The position numbers and the translations under genes were made by a program. Below the pieces are notes generated by a model. The model did no database searches. It was not told where the DNA came from and saw only the letters and a program-made list of their open reading frames with translations. Shown piece by piece: positions 8,624 through 17,466 of a DNA stretch of 55,397 bases. Each line of letters starts with the position of its first letter. Positions within the stretch are counted from its first letter, which is position 1. This DNA is from an uncultured Treponema sp. (GTDB lineage Bacteria; Spirochaetota; Spirochaetia; Treponematales; Treponemataceae), in assembly GCA_947178095.1 (NCBI GenBank), contig CAMWWZ010000005.1, positions 1 through 55,397 of the forward strand. Reading direction: 5' to 3'.

Positions 8624-9221
8624 TTTTGCAATGTGTCCAATTTTTTCCATCGTAATCAAAAATGCTGGCTCCGCAATTTTTTTGCAAATCGCCAAGCCAG
8701 TAATCTTTGATTCCGTGATTTTGAATGTAGCACATGATGCCTTTGTTAAGCGCGCCGTGCGCCACAATCATCACGCGAGAATTTTTTTGGAAATCAGCTT
8801 CGATTTCAGTTTGAATAAAATTTTTCGTGCGCTCGCAAACGCTTTCGAAAGACTCGCCTCCGGGCGGCACGGGATATTTTTCCGGCGCGCTGAAAAAATA
8901 TCGGTACGGGCTGCTTTCGTTCATCCATTCGGTGTAATGCTTCCCCTCCCCCTCCCCGAAAGAAATTTCTATGAGCCGCTCGTCTTTTATTATTGGAATT
9001 TCCGATTGCGATTCAAGCCCGTCACGAATAAGGCAAGCGGTTTGAAATGCGCGTTGAAGCGGCGAGCAAAAAATTTTGTCAAAATGAACGCCGCGCAATT
9101 GCTCGCCTAAATTTTTCGCCGCGTCGATTCCGTTTTGATTGAGGCGCGTGTCGCTTCGACCTTGCAGCAAGCCGTTTGCGTTCCAGTCGGTTTGTCCGTG
9201 CCGAACAATGTAAAGTTCCAT
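8619..9221 (-). CDS. histidine phosphatase family protein (phosphoglycerate mutase-like)
   Basis: This 200-residue cytoplasmic phosphatase of the RHG superfamily begins MELYIVRHGQTDWN. The phospho-accepting His is at position 8 in the RHG motif. The second catalytic His is in VMIVAHGALNKG near 154, and the acidic/basic residues come from CSPLQRAFQTA and GEGEGKHYTEW. Family members range from cofactor-dependent phosphoglycerate mutases to broad sugar or nucleotide phosphatases; the short length favours the phosphatase (GpmB/CobC-like) group. It is the last gene of a minus-strand run and starts 12 bases after the HD-domain gene, suggesting co-transcription. Confidence 0.85.
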   Translation of the reverse strand: MELYIVRHGQTDWNANGLLQGRSDTRLNQNGIDAAKNLGEQLRGVHFDKIFCSPLQRAFQTACLIRDGLESQSEIPIIKDERLIEISFGEGEGKHYTEWMNESSPYRYFFSAPEKYPVPPGGESFESVCERTKNFIQTEIEADFQKNSRVMIVAHGALNKGIMCYIQNHGIKDYWLGDLQKNCGASIFDYDGKNWTHCKN

Positions 9222-9233
9222 AAATGAATTATA

Positions 9234-10313
9234 TCAAATTAAAGCGGTTTTGCAAATGGCGAGTTTCGCACAGCCGAATGGCGCGTCGTGAAAAGCAAGG
9301 AATTTTTTTTGAAGACGCGCGGCTCGTTTTGAAATCTCGCAGATTCGTTTTACCGCGCCATTTTCCAAAAGAACGAGCGGATTTATGTAGCGTCGCTTCA
9401 CTTCCAAATTCACGCAAAAATAATTCGGCAGGGCGAATTTTGCGCGGCGGATTTTTTTCATCGTGCGAAATGTTTTATAATGAATTAAAAAATCTCGCAA
9501 ATCCTGCGTCGCGCTTTCTTTGTTTTCAAAAAGCATTTTGTCCCAACGCGCGATTATTTCTTTTTCCGACAATTCAAAAAGTTCGTTTTCAAAAAGCGCG
9601 CCACAGTTCAAAGCCTTTTCCACAACACGCGCCAAAAGTTCCATCGCAATTTTATCTTCGTTGCGCTGCAAAATCATTCCGACTTTGAGGCAGCGCGAAA
9701 AATATTCGAGCGCGATTTTTTTCGTGCGAAACGCGAATTCAGTTTTGCCAAATTCATTTTTCGCCAAAGTCAAATTTTCATAAAAACGCCGCATGCTTCG
9801 AAGCGAAAAAATTCCCTGCAACGCCGCGCCGCTCGGAAACATATATTCGAGCCTGTCCGCGCTGAGTTTGGGAATCTCGTTGTCGCAAATCGGATATGCG
9901 TGATAATCGTCAACATCGCTCACGGTCAAACCGTCCTGCTTTAAAAGCCGCGCGAGTTCCGCATCCTCATGGAGCATTTTCGCATTCGCGTTTTCGGTGG
10001 AAGTTTGCGTGAGCGCGTCTCCGTTTTTAAAATCGATGACATGGCTGAAAGCAGGCGTGGAAACGTCGTGCAAAAGAGCTGCGAGCGTCTGTTTTTTATC
10101 GCGAGTGAAATTCCAAACGATGAGCGCGCAATTCACGCTGTGCTCGAATCGCGAATAAAAAAATTTGTTTTTAAAAAGCGCAGTCCAATCCGTGCCGCAC
10201 AAAAGCCCGATTCCTTTGAGACGAACAAGAATTTTCAGCGAAAGATATTTTTCAAGAAAATCGGGAAATTCCGCGCACAGAATTTCCCGATATTTTTTTA
10301 GATTGAATTTCAA
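9234..10313 (-). CDS. HD-domain phosphohydrolase-like protein
   Basis: The 359-residue protein has a metal-binding HD pattern: His58 in SRFEHSVN, His82-Asp83 in ALLHDVSTPAFSHVI, His91, and a later Asp in LSADRLEYMF. This arrangement resembles dGTPase/YfbR-like and deoxynucleotide or nucleotide phosphohydrolases, but the substrate cannot be read from sequence. The apparent start is a TTG at 10313, seven bases after the stop of the barrel gene, without a clear SD, so translation may be coupled. Position in a run with pyrE fits a nucleotide-related role, which is inference only. Confidence 0.7.
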   Translation of the reverse strand: MKFNLKKYREILCAEFPDFLEKYLSLKILVRLKGIGLLCGTDWTALFKNKFFYSRFEHSVNCALIVWNFTRDKKQTLAALLHDVSTPAFSHVIDFKNGDALTQTSTENANAKMLHEDAELARLLKQDGLTVSDVDDYHAYPICDNEIPKLSADRLEYMFPSGAALQGIFSLRSMRRFYENLTLAKNEFGKTEFAFRTKKIALEYFSRCLKVGMILQRNEDKIAMELLARVVEKALNCGALFENELFELSEKEIIARWDKMLFENKESATQDLRDFLIHYKTFRTMKKIRRAKFALPNYFCVNLEVKRRYINPLVLLENGAVKRICEISKRAARLQKKFLAFHDAPFGCAKLAICKTALI

Positions 10314-10319
10314 ATCAGA

Positions 10320-11546
10320 TTAGAACGCGCGATTGTATTTCCAATAGAAGCCGAACGCAAAAGTATCATACTTTTTGTCATTGGGATTAACCTTCATTTC
10401 ATACTCGAACACCGCGCTCACTGAATGGCGTTCGTTTATGTCAAATGTAAAGTCCGGGCGAATGTTGAAAATGAAGCCGCCGCTTTTGCCGTCCCACTCG
10501 GCAGTGTCACCTCTTGCGCCCCATGCAAATGAAGTCCATGCACCCAAATGCATATTGCTCAAAATATCCCAATTTATGCGACCACCAGTGTAGAACGCCG
10601 CCGTGTAGTGCGAATAAAGATAGTTTGAAAATCCGAATTCGGGACGAATCCAAAATGGCAGTTTTCCAAATTTGAGGAACACCGCCGCTCCGGATCCAAG
10701 CATTTTATTACCAGCAGTGTCGCTCGCTCTTTCATATCCGATTCCATCAAGTCCAAACCATGCGTCAATTTTGAAATTTTTCGTAAAATTGAGGCCGACT
10801 CCAGTATAAAGATTTCCGCCTGCATGAAGCATATTTTCGTAAGCGATGGCGATTGTCAAAAGTTTTATGGGAGAAACTTCGACTCCGGCATTCAAAGTAA
10901 AGTCGTTTGCCTCTTCAAAACTCGGAATTGCTATTCCAACTTCAAAATATTCCTTGTAACGGTAACGCGCCGCCAAAGCTTTTTGCGCATAGGCATTGGC
11001 ATACTTCATAAATCCCTTGACATCACCTGTATTAGGCGCGCCGCTACTCAAATCACCCTGCACGACATGCGCCAAATTGTCCCAAGCAAATCCGTCCGTA
11101 GTAGGCTCAGGACCGACTCGCCATTCAAGCCGAGTTCCCATTCCCGCGTCAAATCCTTCAAACGGATGCGCAAGGAAATTCAAATAATACGAATCGTGCA
11201 CCAGAGGAGAACCCGCCCCTGGATTTTCCTTTAGAAAATCCAATTGCTTTTTGGGCGTATTATAAATTCCAAACGTGTCAAATGCCGACCCGCCGTCCCA
11301 ATTCATAAGTGCGCCCCAGGAAAGCATTCCGTCCATCGTGAATTTCCAAATGTCAACGCGAGCCTGCACAGTGTCGATAATTCCAGCCCACCTAAAACTA
11401 GGCCTGTTGTCGCTGCCATGCTCCGCAGACGGAAGCCCAAGTCCAGTCCAGACAATGTTTTCAAAACTTTGCTGCTTCAGCACCTGCGAATTCGCACAAA
11501 CCAAAATCATCGATGAAAGAAGCAAAGCGACGAAAATCCTTTTCAT
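10320..11546 (-). CDS. predicted outer-membrane beta-barrel protein
   Basis: The 408-residue protein starts with a signal peptide (MKRIFVALLLSSMILVCANS, cleavage near 20). The rest is dominated by alternating amphipathic strands rich in Trp, Tyr, Gly and Asp. The last residues YWKYNRAF end in Phe, as is usual for barrel proteins inserted by BamA. No porin family is recognised with certainty; treponemal genomes encode several such barrels. SD GGAGGG precedes the ATG. It lies 19 bases downstream of pyrE and probably shares its transcript, an unexpected partner for a pyrimidine gene. Confidence 0.75.
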   Translation of the reverse strand: MKRIFVALLLSSMILVCANSQVLKQQSFENIVWTGLGLPSAEHGSDNRPSFRWAGIIDTVQARVDIWKFTMDGMLSWGALMNWDGGSAFDTFGIYNTPKKQLDFLKENPGAGSPLVHDSYYLNFLAHPFEGFDAGMGTRLEWRVGPEPTTDGFAWDNLAHVVQGDLSSGAPNTGDVKGFMKYANAYAQKALAARYRYKEYFEVGIAIPSFEEANDFTLNAGVEVSPIKLLTIAIAYENMLHAGGNLYTGVGLNFTKNFKIDAWFGLDGIGYERASDTAGNKMLGSGAAVFLKFGKLPFWIRPEFGFSNYLYSHYTAAFYTGGRINWDILSNMHLGAWTSFAWGARGDTAEWDGKSGGFIFNIRPDFTFDINERHSVSAVFEYEMKVNPNDKKYDTFAFGFYWKYNRAF

Positions 11547-11565
11547 ATTCCCTCCAAATTAAATA

Positions 11566-12237
11566 TTATTTTGCGCCCCATTGAGCGTAATACTCGTCAA
11601 GCGCAACCTTGATTTCCTTCGTAATTATACCCGAATCGTCGCCTTTGTCAAGAGCGTCGATAACGTCGCGCATCGTGACGATTGACGCGGCGGGAAAACC
11701 ATAAGTTTCTTGGATTTCATCGAGCGCGCTTTTTTCGGAATTTTTTCCGCGCTCCATTCTGTTCAAACTTACAATCAAGCCTTTGACTTGGACATCGCCC
11801 TGCGCCTTGATGATTGGAAAAGTTTCTTCGATTGAAGCGCCGCTTGTCGTAACGTCTTCAATCACAACAACTCGGTCGCCCGAACGCAACGCGCTTCCCA
11901 AAAGGATTCCCGCGTCTCCATGGTCTTTGATTTCCTTTCGATTAGAGCAGTATCGAATTTCCTTGCCGAAAAGTTCGCTGTATGCGATGGCGGCAGTTAC
12001 GGCGAGAGGAATTCCTTTGTACGCCGGTCCAAAAAAAACGTCGAAATCGTCGCCGAAATTTTCGTGGACTGCGCGGGCGTAAAATTGTCCGAGACGGCGC
12101 AACTGGCTTCCTGTCACATACGCACCCGCGTTCATGAAAAACGGCGAGTGCCGTCCGCTTTTGAGAGTGAACGATCCGAATTTCAGAACGTCGCATTCAA
12201 TCATAAAGTCGATGAATTCTTTTTTATAATCTTGCAT
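11566..12237 (-). CDS. pyrE: orotate phosphoribosyltransferase
   Basis: This enzyme makes orotidine 5'-phosphate from orotate and PRPP in pyrimidine synthesis. The 223-residue protein has FTLKSGRHSPFFMNAG near 23-38 and GPAYKGIPLAVTAA near 70-83. Its PRPP-binding loop is VVVIEDVTTSGAS at 123-135. The rest of the family fold is present and the length is normal. The ATG at 12237 lies six bases after a TAAAAT -10 box, with no useful SD, so a leaderless message is likely. It is divergent from guaA, so purine and pyrimidine genes share one short promoter region. Confidence 0.95.
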   Translation of the reverse strand: MQDYKKEFIDFMIECDVLKFGSFTLKSGRHSPFFMNAGAYVTGSQLRRLGQFYARAVHENFGDDFDVFFGPAYKGIPLAVTAAIAYSELFGKEIRYCSNRKEIKDHGDAGILLGSALRSGDRVVVIEDVTTSGASIEETFPIIKAQGDVQVKGLIVSLNRMERGKNSEKSALDEIQETYGFPAASIVTMRDVIDALDKGDDSGIITKEIKVALDEYYAQWGAK

Positions 12238-12243
12238 TCGTCC

Positions 12244-12272
12244 ATTTTATTTTGTTATCGAATTTTTTTCAA
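12244..12272 (-). promoter_or_regulatory. pyrE promoter
   Basis: Read on the minus strand, TTGAAA (12272-12267) and TAAAAT (12249-12244) are separated by 17 bases. Six bases separate the -10 from the pyrE ATG. Confidence 0.7.
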
Positions 12273-12299
12273 GTGCGAAAAGATTTTTTGTGCGCCTCT

Positions 12300-12327
12300 T
12301 CCACGCTTTCGAAAAATGTGATACAAT
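12300..12327 (+). promoter_or_regulatory. guaA promoter (weak -35)
   Basis: TACAAT at 12322-12327 lies seven bases before the guaA ATG. A poor -35 candidate TTCCAC lies about 17 bases further upstream. The -10 position again points to transcription starting at the start codon. Confidence 0.45.
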
Positions 12328-12334
12328 AATTTCA

Positions 12335-14290
12335 ATGAACGCTGAAAAAAAAATTATCGCCACGAACGCGAAAGAAAACGCGACGCGAACGCAATCGGAA
12401 AAATCCGCGCGGCAAAAAATTGTCGTGCTTGATTTTGGAAGCCAATACGCGCATCTCATTGCAAAGCGATTTCGCGCGCTCGGCTACTATTCGGAAATCG
12501 CGATGCCTTCCGCCGACGTTTCGGAATTCGAAAACGCGAAGGGAATTGTCTTGAGCGGAGGTCCTGCGAGCATCTACGAAAAAGGCGCGCCGCAATTCAA
12601 TCCGAAAATCTTGGAACTTGAAATCCCGATTTTGGGATTGTGCTACGGCCACTATGTCTTGCAAAAAGGCTACGGCGGAAAAATCCAAAAGGCGCAGACT
12701 GGCGAATTCGGATTTGCGATGATGAAAATCGACGCGCAGAAAAATTGCCCGCTTTTCGCAGGAATTGATTCCGCTTGTGAACAGCAAGTTTGGATGAGCC
12801 ATCAGGACGAAGTGGCGGAAATGGGCGCGGGATTCGAAGCCGTGGGCGCGACCAAAGATTGCCGCTTTGCCGCCACGCAGAATCTTTCGAAAATGCGCTT
12901 TTCGCTTCAATTCCATTGCGAAGTGAAGGACACTCCGTGCGGAAACAAAATCCTTGAAAACTTTGCCGGCATTTGCGGAATGCAAAAAAATTGGAATCAG
13001 GACGAAGTGCTCGAAACGATTCTGCAAAACATCAGGCGCGACTCCTGCAAAAACGGCGCGGAAAAAAGCGTGCTTCTTTTTTTGAGCGGCGGCGTGGATT
13101 CCACGGTGGCGTTCGCTTTACTGAATCGCGCGCTCGGACAAAAGCGCGTTTTGGGTTTGCACATCGACAACGGCTTCATGCGCAAGAATGAAAGCGCGAA
13201 AGTCGAACGCGCCTACAAAGAATTCGGCTTTGAGAATTTCATTTGCAAGGATGCCTCGCAAAGTTTTTTGGACGCAGTTTCAGGAATAACCGACCCGCAG
13301 GAAAAGCGAATGGCGGTCGGCGAAAATTTCATTCGTGTCCGCGACGATTTTTTTGCGGAACAAAATCTTGATTCCGAAGAATGGATGCTCGCGCAAGGCA
13401 CTCTTTATCCCGACATCATCGAATCGGGCGGAACGAAAAATTCCCACACGATAAAAACGCATCACAATCGCGTTCAGGGAATTCAAACTCTCATCGAAAA
13501 AGGAATGGTCATCGAGCCGCTCAAGGATTTGTACAAAGACGAAGTTCGCGCCATCGGAAAAAAATTGGGCTTGAGCGATGCTCTCGTAATGCGCCACCCC
13601 TTCCCTGGCCCCGGCCTTTCGATAAACGTCTTGTGCACGCAAGGATTTCTTTCCGAAAAGGAACAGGAAGAATTCAAAAATGCGACCGAAGAAATTTCGA
13701 AAATCCGCTTCACGCAATTTTGCGAGCATTGCACACAGAGCCTCGAAAAATTCATTTTGCCCGTGCGCTCGGTGGGCGTGCAAGGCGACTTCCGCACGTA
13801 CAGATTTCCTGCCGTGATTTCGTTCGGCAACGAAGGAGGGGGATTTTTCCACCTGCCGAAATTGTGGGAAAAACTCGACTCGGCTTCGGTGCAAATCACG
13901 AACAGTTCGAGCTACATAAATCGCTGCGTGATTCGCCTCTACCAAAGGGAGGGGGCGCAACTGGAATTGCAAAAAGGATTCTGCACGAAGGCGCGGCTCG
14001 ACCAGCTCCGCGAAGTGGACGACATTGTTTTGAACGCGCTTCACGAAAGCGGCGAATACGAAAAAATTTTCCAGCATTTGACAATCGCGCTTCCGTATTC
14101 CAGCGGCGAAAACCGCGCGTCGTTCGTGCTGCGCCCCGTGGTGAGCGAGGACGTGATGACGGCGCGATTTGCGGAACTGCCACAAGAACTGCTGAAAGGA
14201 ATCGTGCGGAAAATCGCCGCGCTTGATTTTTGCGACGCGGTGTTCTTCGACCTTACGAACAAGCCGCCTGCGACATTCGGCTGGGAATAG
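12335..14290 (+). CDS. guaA: GMP synthase (glutamine-hydrolysing)
   Basis: This cytoplasmic enzyme converts XMP to GMP using glutamine and ATP. The 651-residue protein has an N-terminal class I amidotransferase: Cys103 in GLCYGHYVL, and His194 and Glu196 in QFHCE. The ATP-pyrophosphatase part has SGGVDS at 251-256. The C-terminal dimerisation part has RHPFPGPGLSINVL and ends in NKPPATFGWE. It is longer than many GuaA proteins (~515-525), with extra sequence in the synthetase half. The usual Pro of QFHPE is Cys here, which should not affect catalysis. Start ATG 12335 is chosen from the -10 box and because upstream codons add only low-complexity residues. Confidence 0.95.
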   Translation: MNAEKKIIATNAKENATRTQSEKSARQKIVVLDFGSQYAHLIAKRFRALGYYSEIAMPSADVSEFENAKGIVLSGGPASIYEKGAPQFNPKILELEIPILGLCYGHYVLQKGYGGKIQKAQTGEFGFAMMKIDAQKNCPLFAGIDSACEQQVWMSHQDEVAEMGAGFEAVGATKDCRFAATQNLSKMRFSLQFHCEVKDTPCGNKILENFAGICGMQKNWNQDEVLETILQNIRRDSCKNGAEKSVLLFLSGGVDSTVAFALLNRALGQKRVLGLHIDNGFMRKNESAKVERAYKEFGFENFICKDASQSFLDAVSGITDPQEKRMAVGENFIRVRDDFFAEQNLDSEEWMLAQGTLYPDIIESGGTKNSHTIKTHHNRVQGIQTLIEKGMVIEPLKDLYKDEVRAIGKKLGLSDALVMRHPFPGPGLSINVLCTQGFLSEKEQEEFKNATEEISKIRFTQFCEHCTQSLEKFILPVRSVGVQGDFRTYRFPAVISFGNEGGGFFHLPKLWEKLDSASVQITNSSSYINRCVIRLYQREGAQLELQKGFCTKARLDQLREVDDIVLNALHESGEYEKIFQHLTIALPYSSGENRASFVLRPVVSEDVMTARFAELPQELLKGIVRKIAALDFCDAVFFDLTNKPPATFGWE

Positions 14291-14300
14291 GCACAGCAAA

Positions 14301-14335
14301 CACAAAGAGCGCGGCGTTCCGCCGCGCTCTTTGTG
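14301..14335 (+). terminator. strong hairpin after guaA
   Basis: Exact 16-base GC-rich arms (14301-14316 and 14320-14335) with a TTC loop. It lies between guaA and the convergent toxin gene and likely ends transcripts from both sides. Confidence 0.75.
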
Positions 14336-14345
14336 CGATTATTCA

Positions 14346-14633
14346 TTACTTGTAAACATTTTTTCTGTGTCCGATATGTACCACAAGAACTGTTATCATT
14401 ATCTGCTTGGGCTTTTCCTCTGTTTCCCTTTCGGTAATCGAAGAAATGACCCTGTAATCGCCCACGCGATACCTCCACAATCCAGCAAGGTTGCTTGCAA
14501 GTGCTTTGCCACGCGAGCGTGGGTCTGGAAGTTTCTCAACCTCGCCCATATACTCACGAATTCGCCTTGCGGTCTGCCTGTCAAGTTTGGAAAGTTCTTT
14601 TGCGGATTCAGGCGTGTATTCGACTTTAGTCAT
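14346..14633 (-). CDS. RelE/ParE family toxin
   Basis: The 95-residue protein has the RelE fold signature: an N-terminal TPESAKELSKLDRQTARRI, then a basic RGKALASNLAGLWRYRVGDY and RVISSI, ending in a strand with VVHIGHRKNVY. RelE-type toxins cleave mRNA on the ribosome. The ATG overlaps the antitoxin stop as ATGA, so the pair is translationally coupled with the antitoxin first. It is convergent with guaA. Confidence 0.88.
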   Translation of the reverse strand: MTKVEYTPESAKELSKLDRQTARRIREYMGEVEKLPDPRSRGKALASNLAGLWRYRVGDYRVISSITERETEEKPKQIMITVLVVHIGHRKNVYK

Positions 14634-14866
14634 AATCCGAGTTCTTTGTAAACCACATCGGCAGGGATGGCTTTTTCGCCGCTCGCCTTGAACCTTGCAT
14701 AGGCTTCCTCGCCCAATCTCGCGTCCTCTGAATCTTCCGCAAGTTCGGAAAAGAATCTCTTCAACGCCTCCTCCGCAATCTTGCTCTTGTTCCAGCCTGT
14801 GCGCTCTACGGCTCGTTCCAAATCATAGAGAGTATCTGTTTTTAGGCTCACGCTGATTGCAGGCAT
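14630..14866 (-). CDS. RelB/ribbon-helix-helix type antitoxin
   Basis: The 78-residue protein has an N-terminal ribbon-helix-helix-like segment (SVSLKTDTLYDLERAVERTG and NKSKIAEEALKRFF) expected to dimerise and bind the operator. The acidic C-terminal half (DSEDARLGEEAYARFKASGE) would wrap the toxin. It is the first gene of the pair. A palindromic operator overlaps the promoter region just upstream. Confidence 0.85.
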   Translation of the reverse strand: MPAISVSLKTDTLYDLERAVERTGWNKSKIAEEALKRFFSELAEDSEDARLGEEAYARFKASGEKAIPADVVYKELGL

Positions 14867-14885
14867 GGCATCCCCCTTTTATCTA

Positions 14886-14909
14886 TATCATAATAATATT
14901 ATTGTGATA
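14886..14909 (-). promoter_or_regulatory. palindromic operator of the RelBE-type pair
   Basis: The 24-base sequence is nearly a perfect palindrome centred on AATATT, with TATCA/TGATA ends and one mismatched pair. It lies 19 bases upstream of the antitoxin ATG, where an autorepressing antitoxin dimer would bind. Confidence 0.65.
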
Positions 14910-14985
14910 AGTCAAGGTTAAAACGAGCTTTCTTCCGACGCAAGAGTCGAGGTATGAAACCCTCCGCACAAATCATTCAGCTAAA

Positions 14986-16650
14986 TTATTCATTGCTAAT
15001 CGCCGCGATTTGTTCCGTGAGCATCGGAATGAGCTGCTTTTTTCTGGAAACTACGTCGTTCAAATAATACACGCCGTCTTCTTGCTTGGGAAACGTGAAA
15101 AGCGATTCGTGCTTTTTGTCGCAGGCGAAGAACAAAAGCGAACTCAACTTCGTGATGTCGGTGACAAGCAGCGCGGCGAAAATCATTTTTCCAGCGCGGC
15201 GATTCGCTTCCAATTCGTCGAGGAATTCTTTTTTTCGCGCGAGAATGTCGTGCGGCGAATCCACTTCGATTTGGCTCACGGAATATGAAATTTTTCCTTC
15301 GACATATTCTTTCAAATCCTGCGCGATGATGTCCTGCGCGCTTCTTGAGCCGATGACGCTTCCCGCCGCGATTATTTCTTCGCCGAGTTTTTGAACGTCG
15401 AGATTCGTAATCGCGCTCAAATATTCCGCAGTCTCGCGGTCAATTTCAGTCGTCGTCGCCGACTTCAAAATCAGCGTGTCCGAAAGAATTCCGCAAAGCA
15501 AAAGGCTCGCGATTTCCACGGGAACAGGAATTTTATTTTCGCGGTAAAGTTCTGTTATCAAAGTCGAAGTCGAGCCGACGGGCTTGTTCAAAAACAAAAT
15601 CGGCTCTTTCGTGCAAAGCGTTCCGATTCTGTGATGGTCAATCACTTCGCGAATTCTGTAATGCTCGTAGCCGTCAATCACTTGCGTGGCTTCGTTGTGA
15701 TCAACCAAAATCAATTCCACGTTCGGCTCTTTGAGTAAATCGCTTTCTGAAATTATTCCAATCACTTTGTTCGCGTCGTCCACCACGGGAAGGCAGCGGC
15801 ACGGCACTTCTCGCAAAAGCGGCTTGACTTTTGAAATCGGATCGTAGCGATGCACGGCGGAAATCGAAGTGTCCGACATCGAACTTACCGGCGTGGAATA
15901 CGCGATGAGCATCGAAGTGGAAGAAGTTCCGTACGGCGAAATGATGACGCTCACTCCGTTTTTTTCGGCTTTGTCGCGGAGCGTTTTCGAAAGCACTTGC
16001 CCGCTCGTCAAAACCAAAAGCCGCACTTTCGCGTCGATGCATTGTTCCTGGATTTCCGGCCTGTTCGAGGCGATCACTACGAGCGGCTCGGTTTTGTGGC
16101 GTTCGAGATGCGTCTTGAAAGTTTCGGTCGCCGAAGAGCCGACCAAAATCGTCGCCTTGAAAATTTCGTTCTCTCTCCTGAAAATTATCGGCTGCGCGTT
16201 CAGCGTCTCTTTTATCAAGGCGATGCTTGTAACGACAGGAGATTTTTTTTCAGGATTCATTTGAATCAAAAGATTTTTCGCGAAAGCGTTGTAATGCAAA
16301 AGCGATTTGTACGCGCCGTTTTCGTCCACAATCGGAATCACTTGATCCTGCGTTTTTTCCAAATTTCCCAAAACTTTCCAAAGCGAATCTTTTTCGCGCG
16401 CGCACTGAAAATTGTCGTCCGTGTAGAACGCGACTTTCGGCGAAAATTCGGAAATGTATTCGGGCGGCTTCACGCCGAATTTATTGAAAACGTAGTCGGT
16501 TTGCGGCGAAAGATGCCCCGCGCGCGCCGCGACATAATTATTGTGTCCCAAAAGTTCCTTCAGCTTTTTGTACGCCGCCGCCGCCACCACGGAATCGGTG
16601 TCAGGATTTTTGTGTCCGAAAATAAAAACCGTTTTTTCCTTTTCTTCCAT
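14986..16650 (-). CDS. manganese-dependent inorganic pyrophosphatase with CBS and DRTGG domains
   Basis: This family II (DHH/DHHA2) pyrophosphatase hydrolyses pyrophosphate and carries a regulatory insert. N-terminal metal ligands are in FIFGHKNPDTDSVV (10-22). A first CBS-like segment covers the QVIPIVDENGAYKSLL region, then a DRTGG-like domain, then a second CBS (CLPVVDDANKVIGIISESDL). After the insert come VELILVDHNE and the DHH motif EVIDHHRIG, then a DHHA2 domain with RRAGK. CBS-type members respond to adenine nucleotides and, with DRTGG, to diadenosine polyphosphates; this is family knowledge. ATG 16650 is preferred over 16668 because AGGAAAA lies just before it. Confidence 0.93.
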   Translation of the reverse strand: MEEKEKTVFIFGHKNPDTDSVVAAAAYKKLKELLGHNNYVAARAGHLSPQTDYVFNKFGVKPPEYISEFSPKVAFYTDDNFQCAREKDSLWKVLGNLEKTQDQVIPIVDENGAYKSLLHYNAFAKNLLIQMNPEKKSPVVTSIALIKETLNAQPIIFRRENEIFKATILVGSSATETFKTHLERHKTEPLVVIASNRPEIQEQCIDAKVRLLVLTSGQVLSKTLRDKAEKNGVSVIISPYGTSSTSMLIAYSTPVSSMSDTSISAVHRYDPISKVKPLLREVPCRCLPVVDDANKVIGIISESDLLKEPNVELILVDHNEATQVIDGYEHYRIREVIDHHRIGTLCTKEPILFLNKPVGSTSTLITELYRENKIPVPVEIASLLLCGILSDTLILKSATTTEIDRETAEYLSAITNLDVQKLGEEIIAAGSVIGSRSAQDIIAQDLKEYVEGKISYSVSQIEVDSPHDILARKKEFLDELEANRRAGKMIFAALLVTDITKLSSLLFFACDKKHESLFTFPKQEDGVYYLNDVVSRKKQLIPMLTEQIAAISNE

Positions 16651-16696
16651 TTTGTTTTTCCTATGCAAAGACTATATCACAATTTCACCTTGCGAA

Positions 16697-17446
16697 TCAA
16701 TGGCGCGATATTTCAAACCTGTCGATATAAAAAACCGTAAAATCTTCAATGCGCCCCAAAAACTGTCTGTCGATTTCGCCCATAACAAGCGGAATGCGCG
16801 GCGCTCTTATTCCGCCGAGCGCGTAGACATAATAGCTGTCTTCGTACTTGAAGCAGCAAATTCCAGCCACCATTTTCTGCGCGCCCACCGCCGTAATCGA
16901 ACGCCATTTCAACGCGGTTGTATTTCGCTGCTCAAAGAAAAAATCGTCATCCGCGCTTTTTATGACAAGCTCAGAATCATATTCGGAAAGCATGTCCATC
17001 CGCAAATGCGAGGCGATTCGGATTTTTCCAGGAGAATCTTCGCGCTCTTTCAATTCCACCAAAGGAAAGAGCAAAGTGGATTTGTCTTTTTTTTCGTCAG
17101 TATAAACGATTTCGCTGTAAAGCGAAATGTCGCTGAAAATATCCACCGCTTGATCAATCACAGATTCATTTTTTTCCGCAGGCATCTTATAGATGATTTC
17201 GGCAAGATAATTTGGATTGACTTCTTCAAAATCGCGAATCATCTCATCGACAAAAGGCGAAGCTCCGTTTTTAATCGAACGCCTTTTCATCCTTGCAATG
17301 TTGCGGATTACGATTTCGCCGCGTTCAAGGCTTTCGATTTCTTCCGCGCTCCAAGTGGAATCGAAAATGCCTTCATTCGCCATTTCCTGCGAAAAGACGA
17401 ATTGAGCCGAAGCAAGGCAAAATGCAAGCAATAAAATTTTTTTCAT
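16697..17446 (-). CDS. secreted protein of unknown function
   Basis: The 249-residue protein begins MKKILLLAFCLASAQFVFSQ, a clear signal peptide. The mature part has no domain I recognise. It contains RGEIVIRNIARMKRRSI, several acidic helices and a C-terminal segment describing strands (VYALGGIRAPRIPLVMGEID). Similar unnamed secreted proteins occur in treponemes. The start is the ATG at 17446 preceded by AAGG; the longer open frame runs back into the HD-GYP gene. It lies 20 bases after that gene and is probably co-transcribed. Confidence 0.75.
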   Translation of the reverse strand: MKKILLLAFCLASAQFVFSQEMANEGIFDSTWSAEEIESLERGEIVIRNIARMKRRSIKNGASPFVDEMIRDFEEVNPNYLAEIIYKMPAEKNESVIDQAVDIFSDISLYSEIVYTDEKKDKSTLLFPLVELKEREDSPGKIRIASHLRMDMLSEYDSELVIKSADDDFFFEQRNTTALKWRSITAVGAQKMVAGICCFKYEDSYYVYALGGIRAPRIPLVMGEIDRQFLGRIEDFTVFYIDRFEISRH

Positions 17447-17466
17447 AAAAAACCTTGCGCCGAAAA

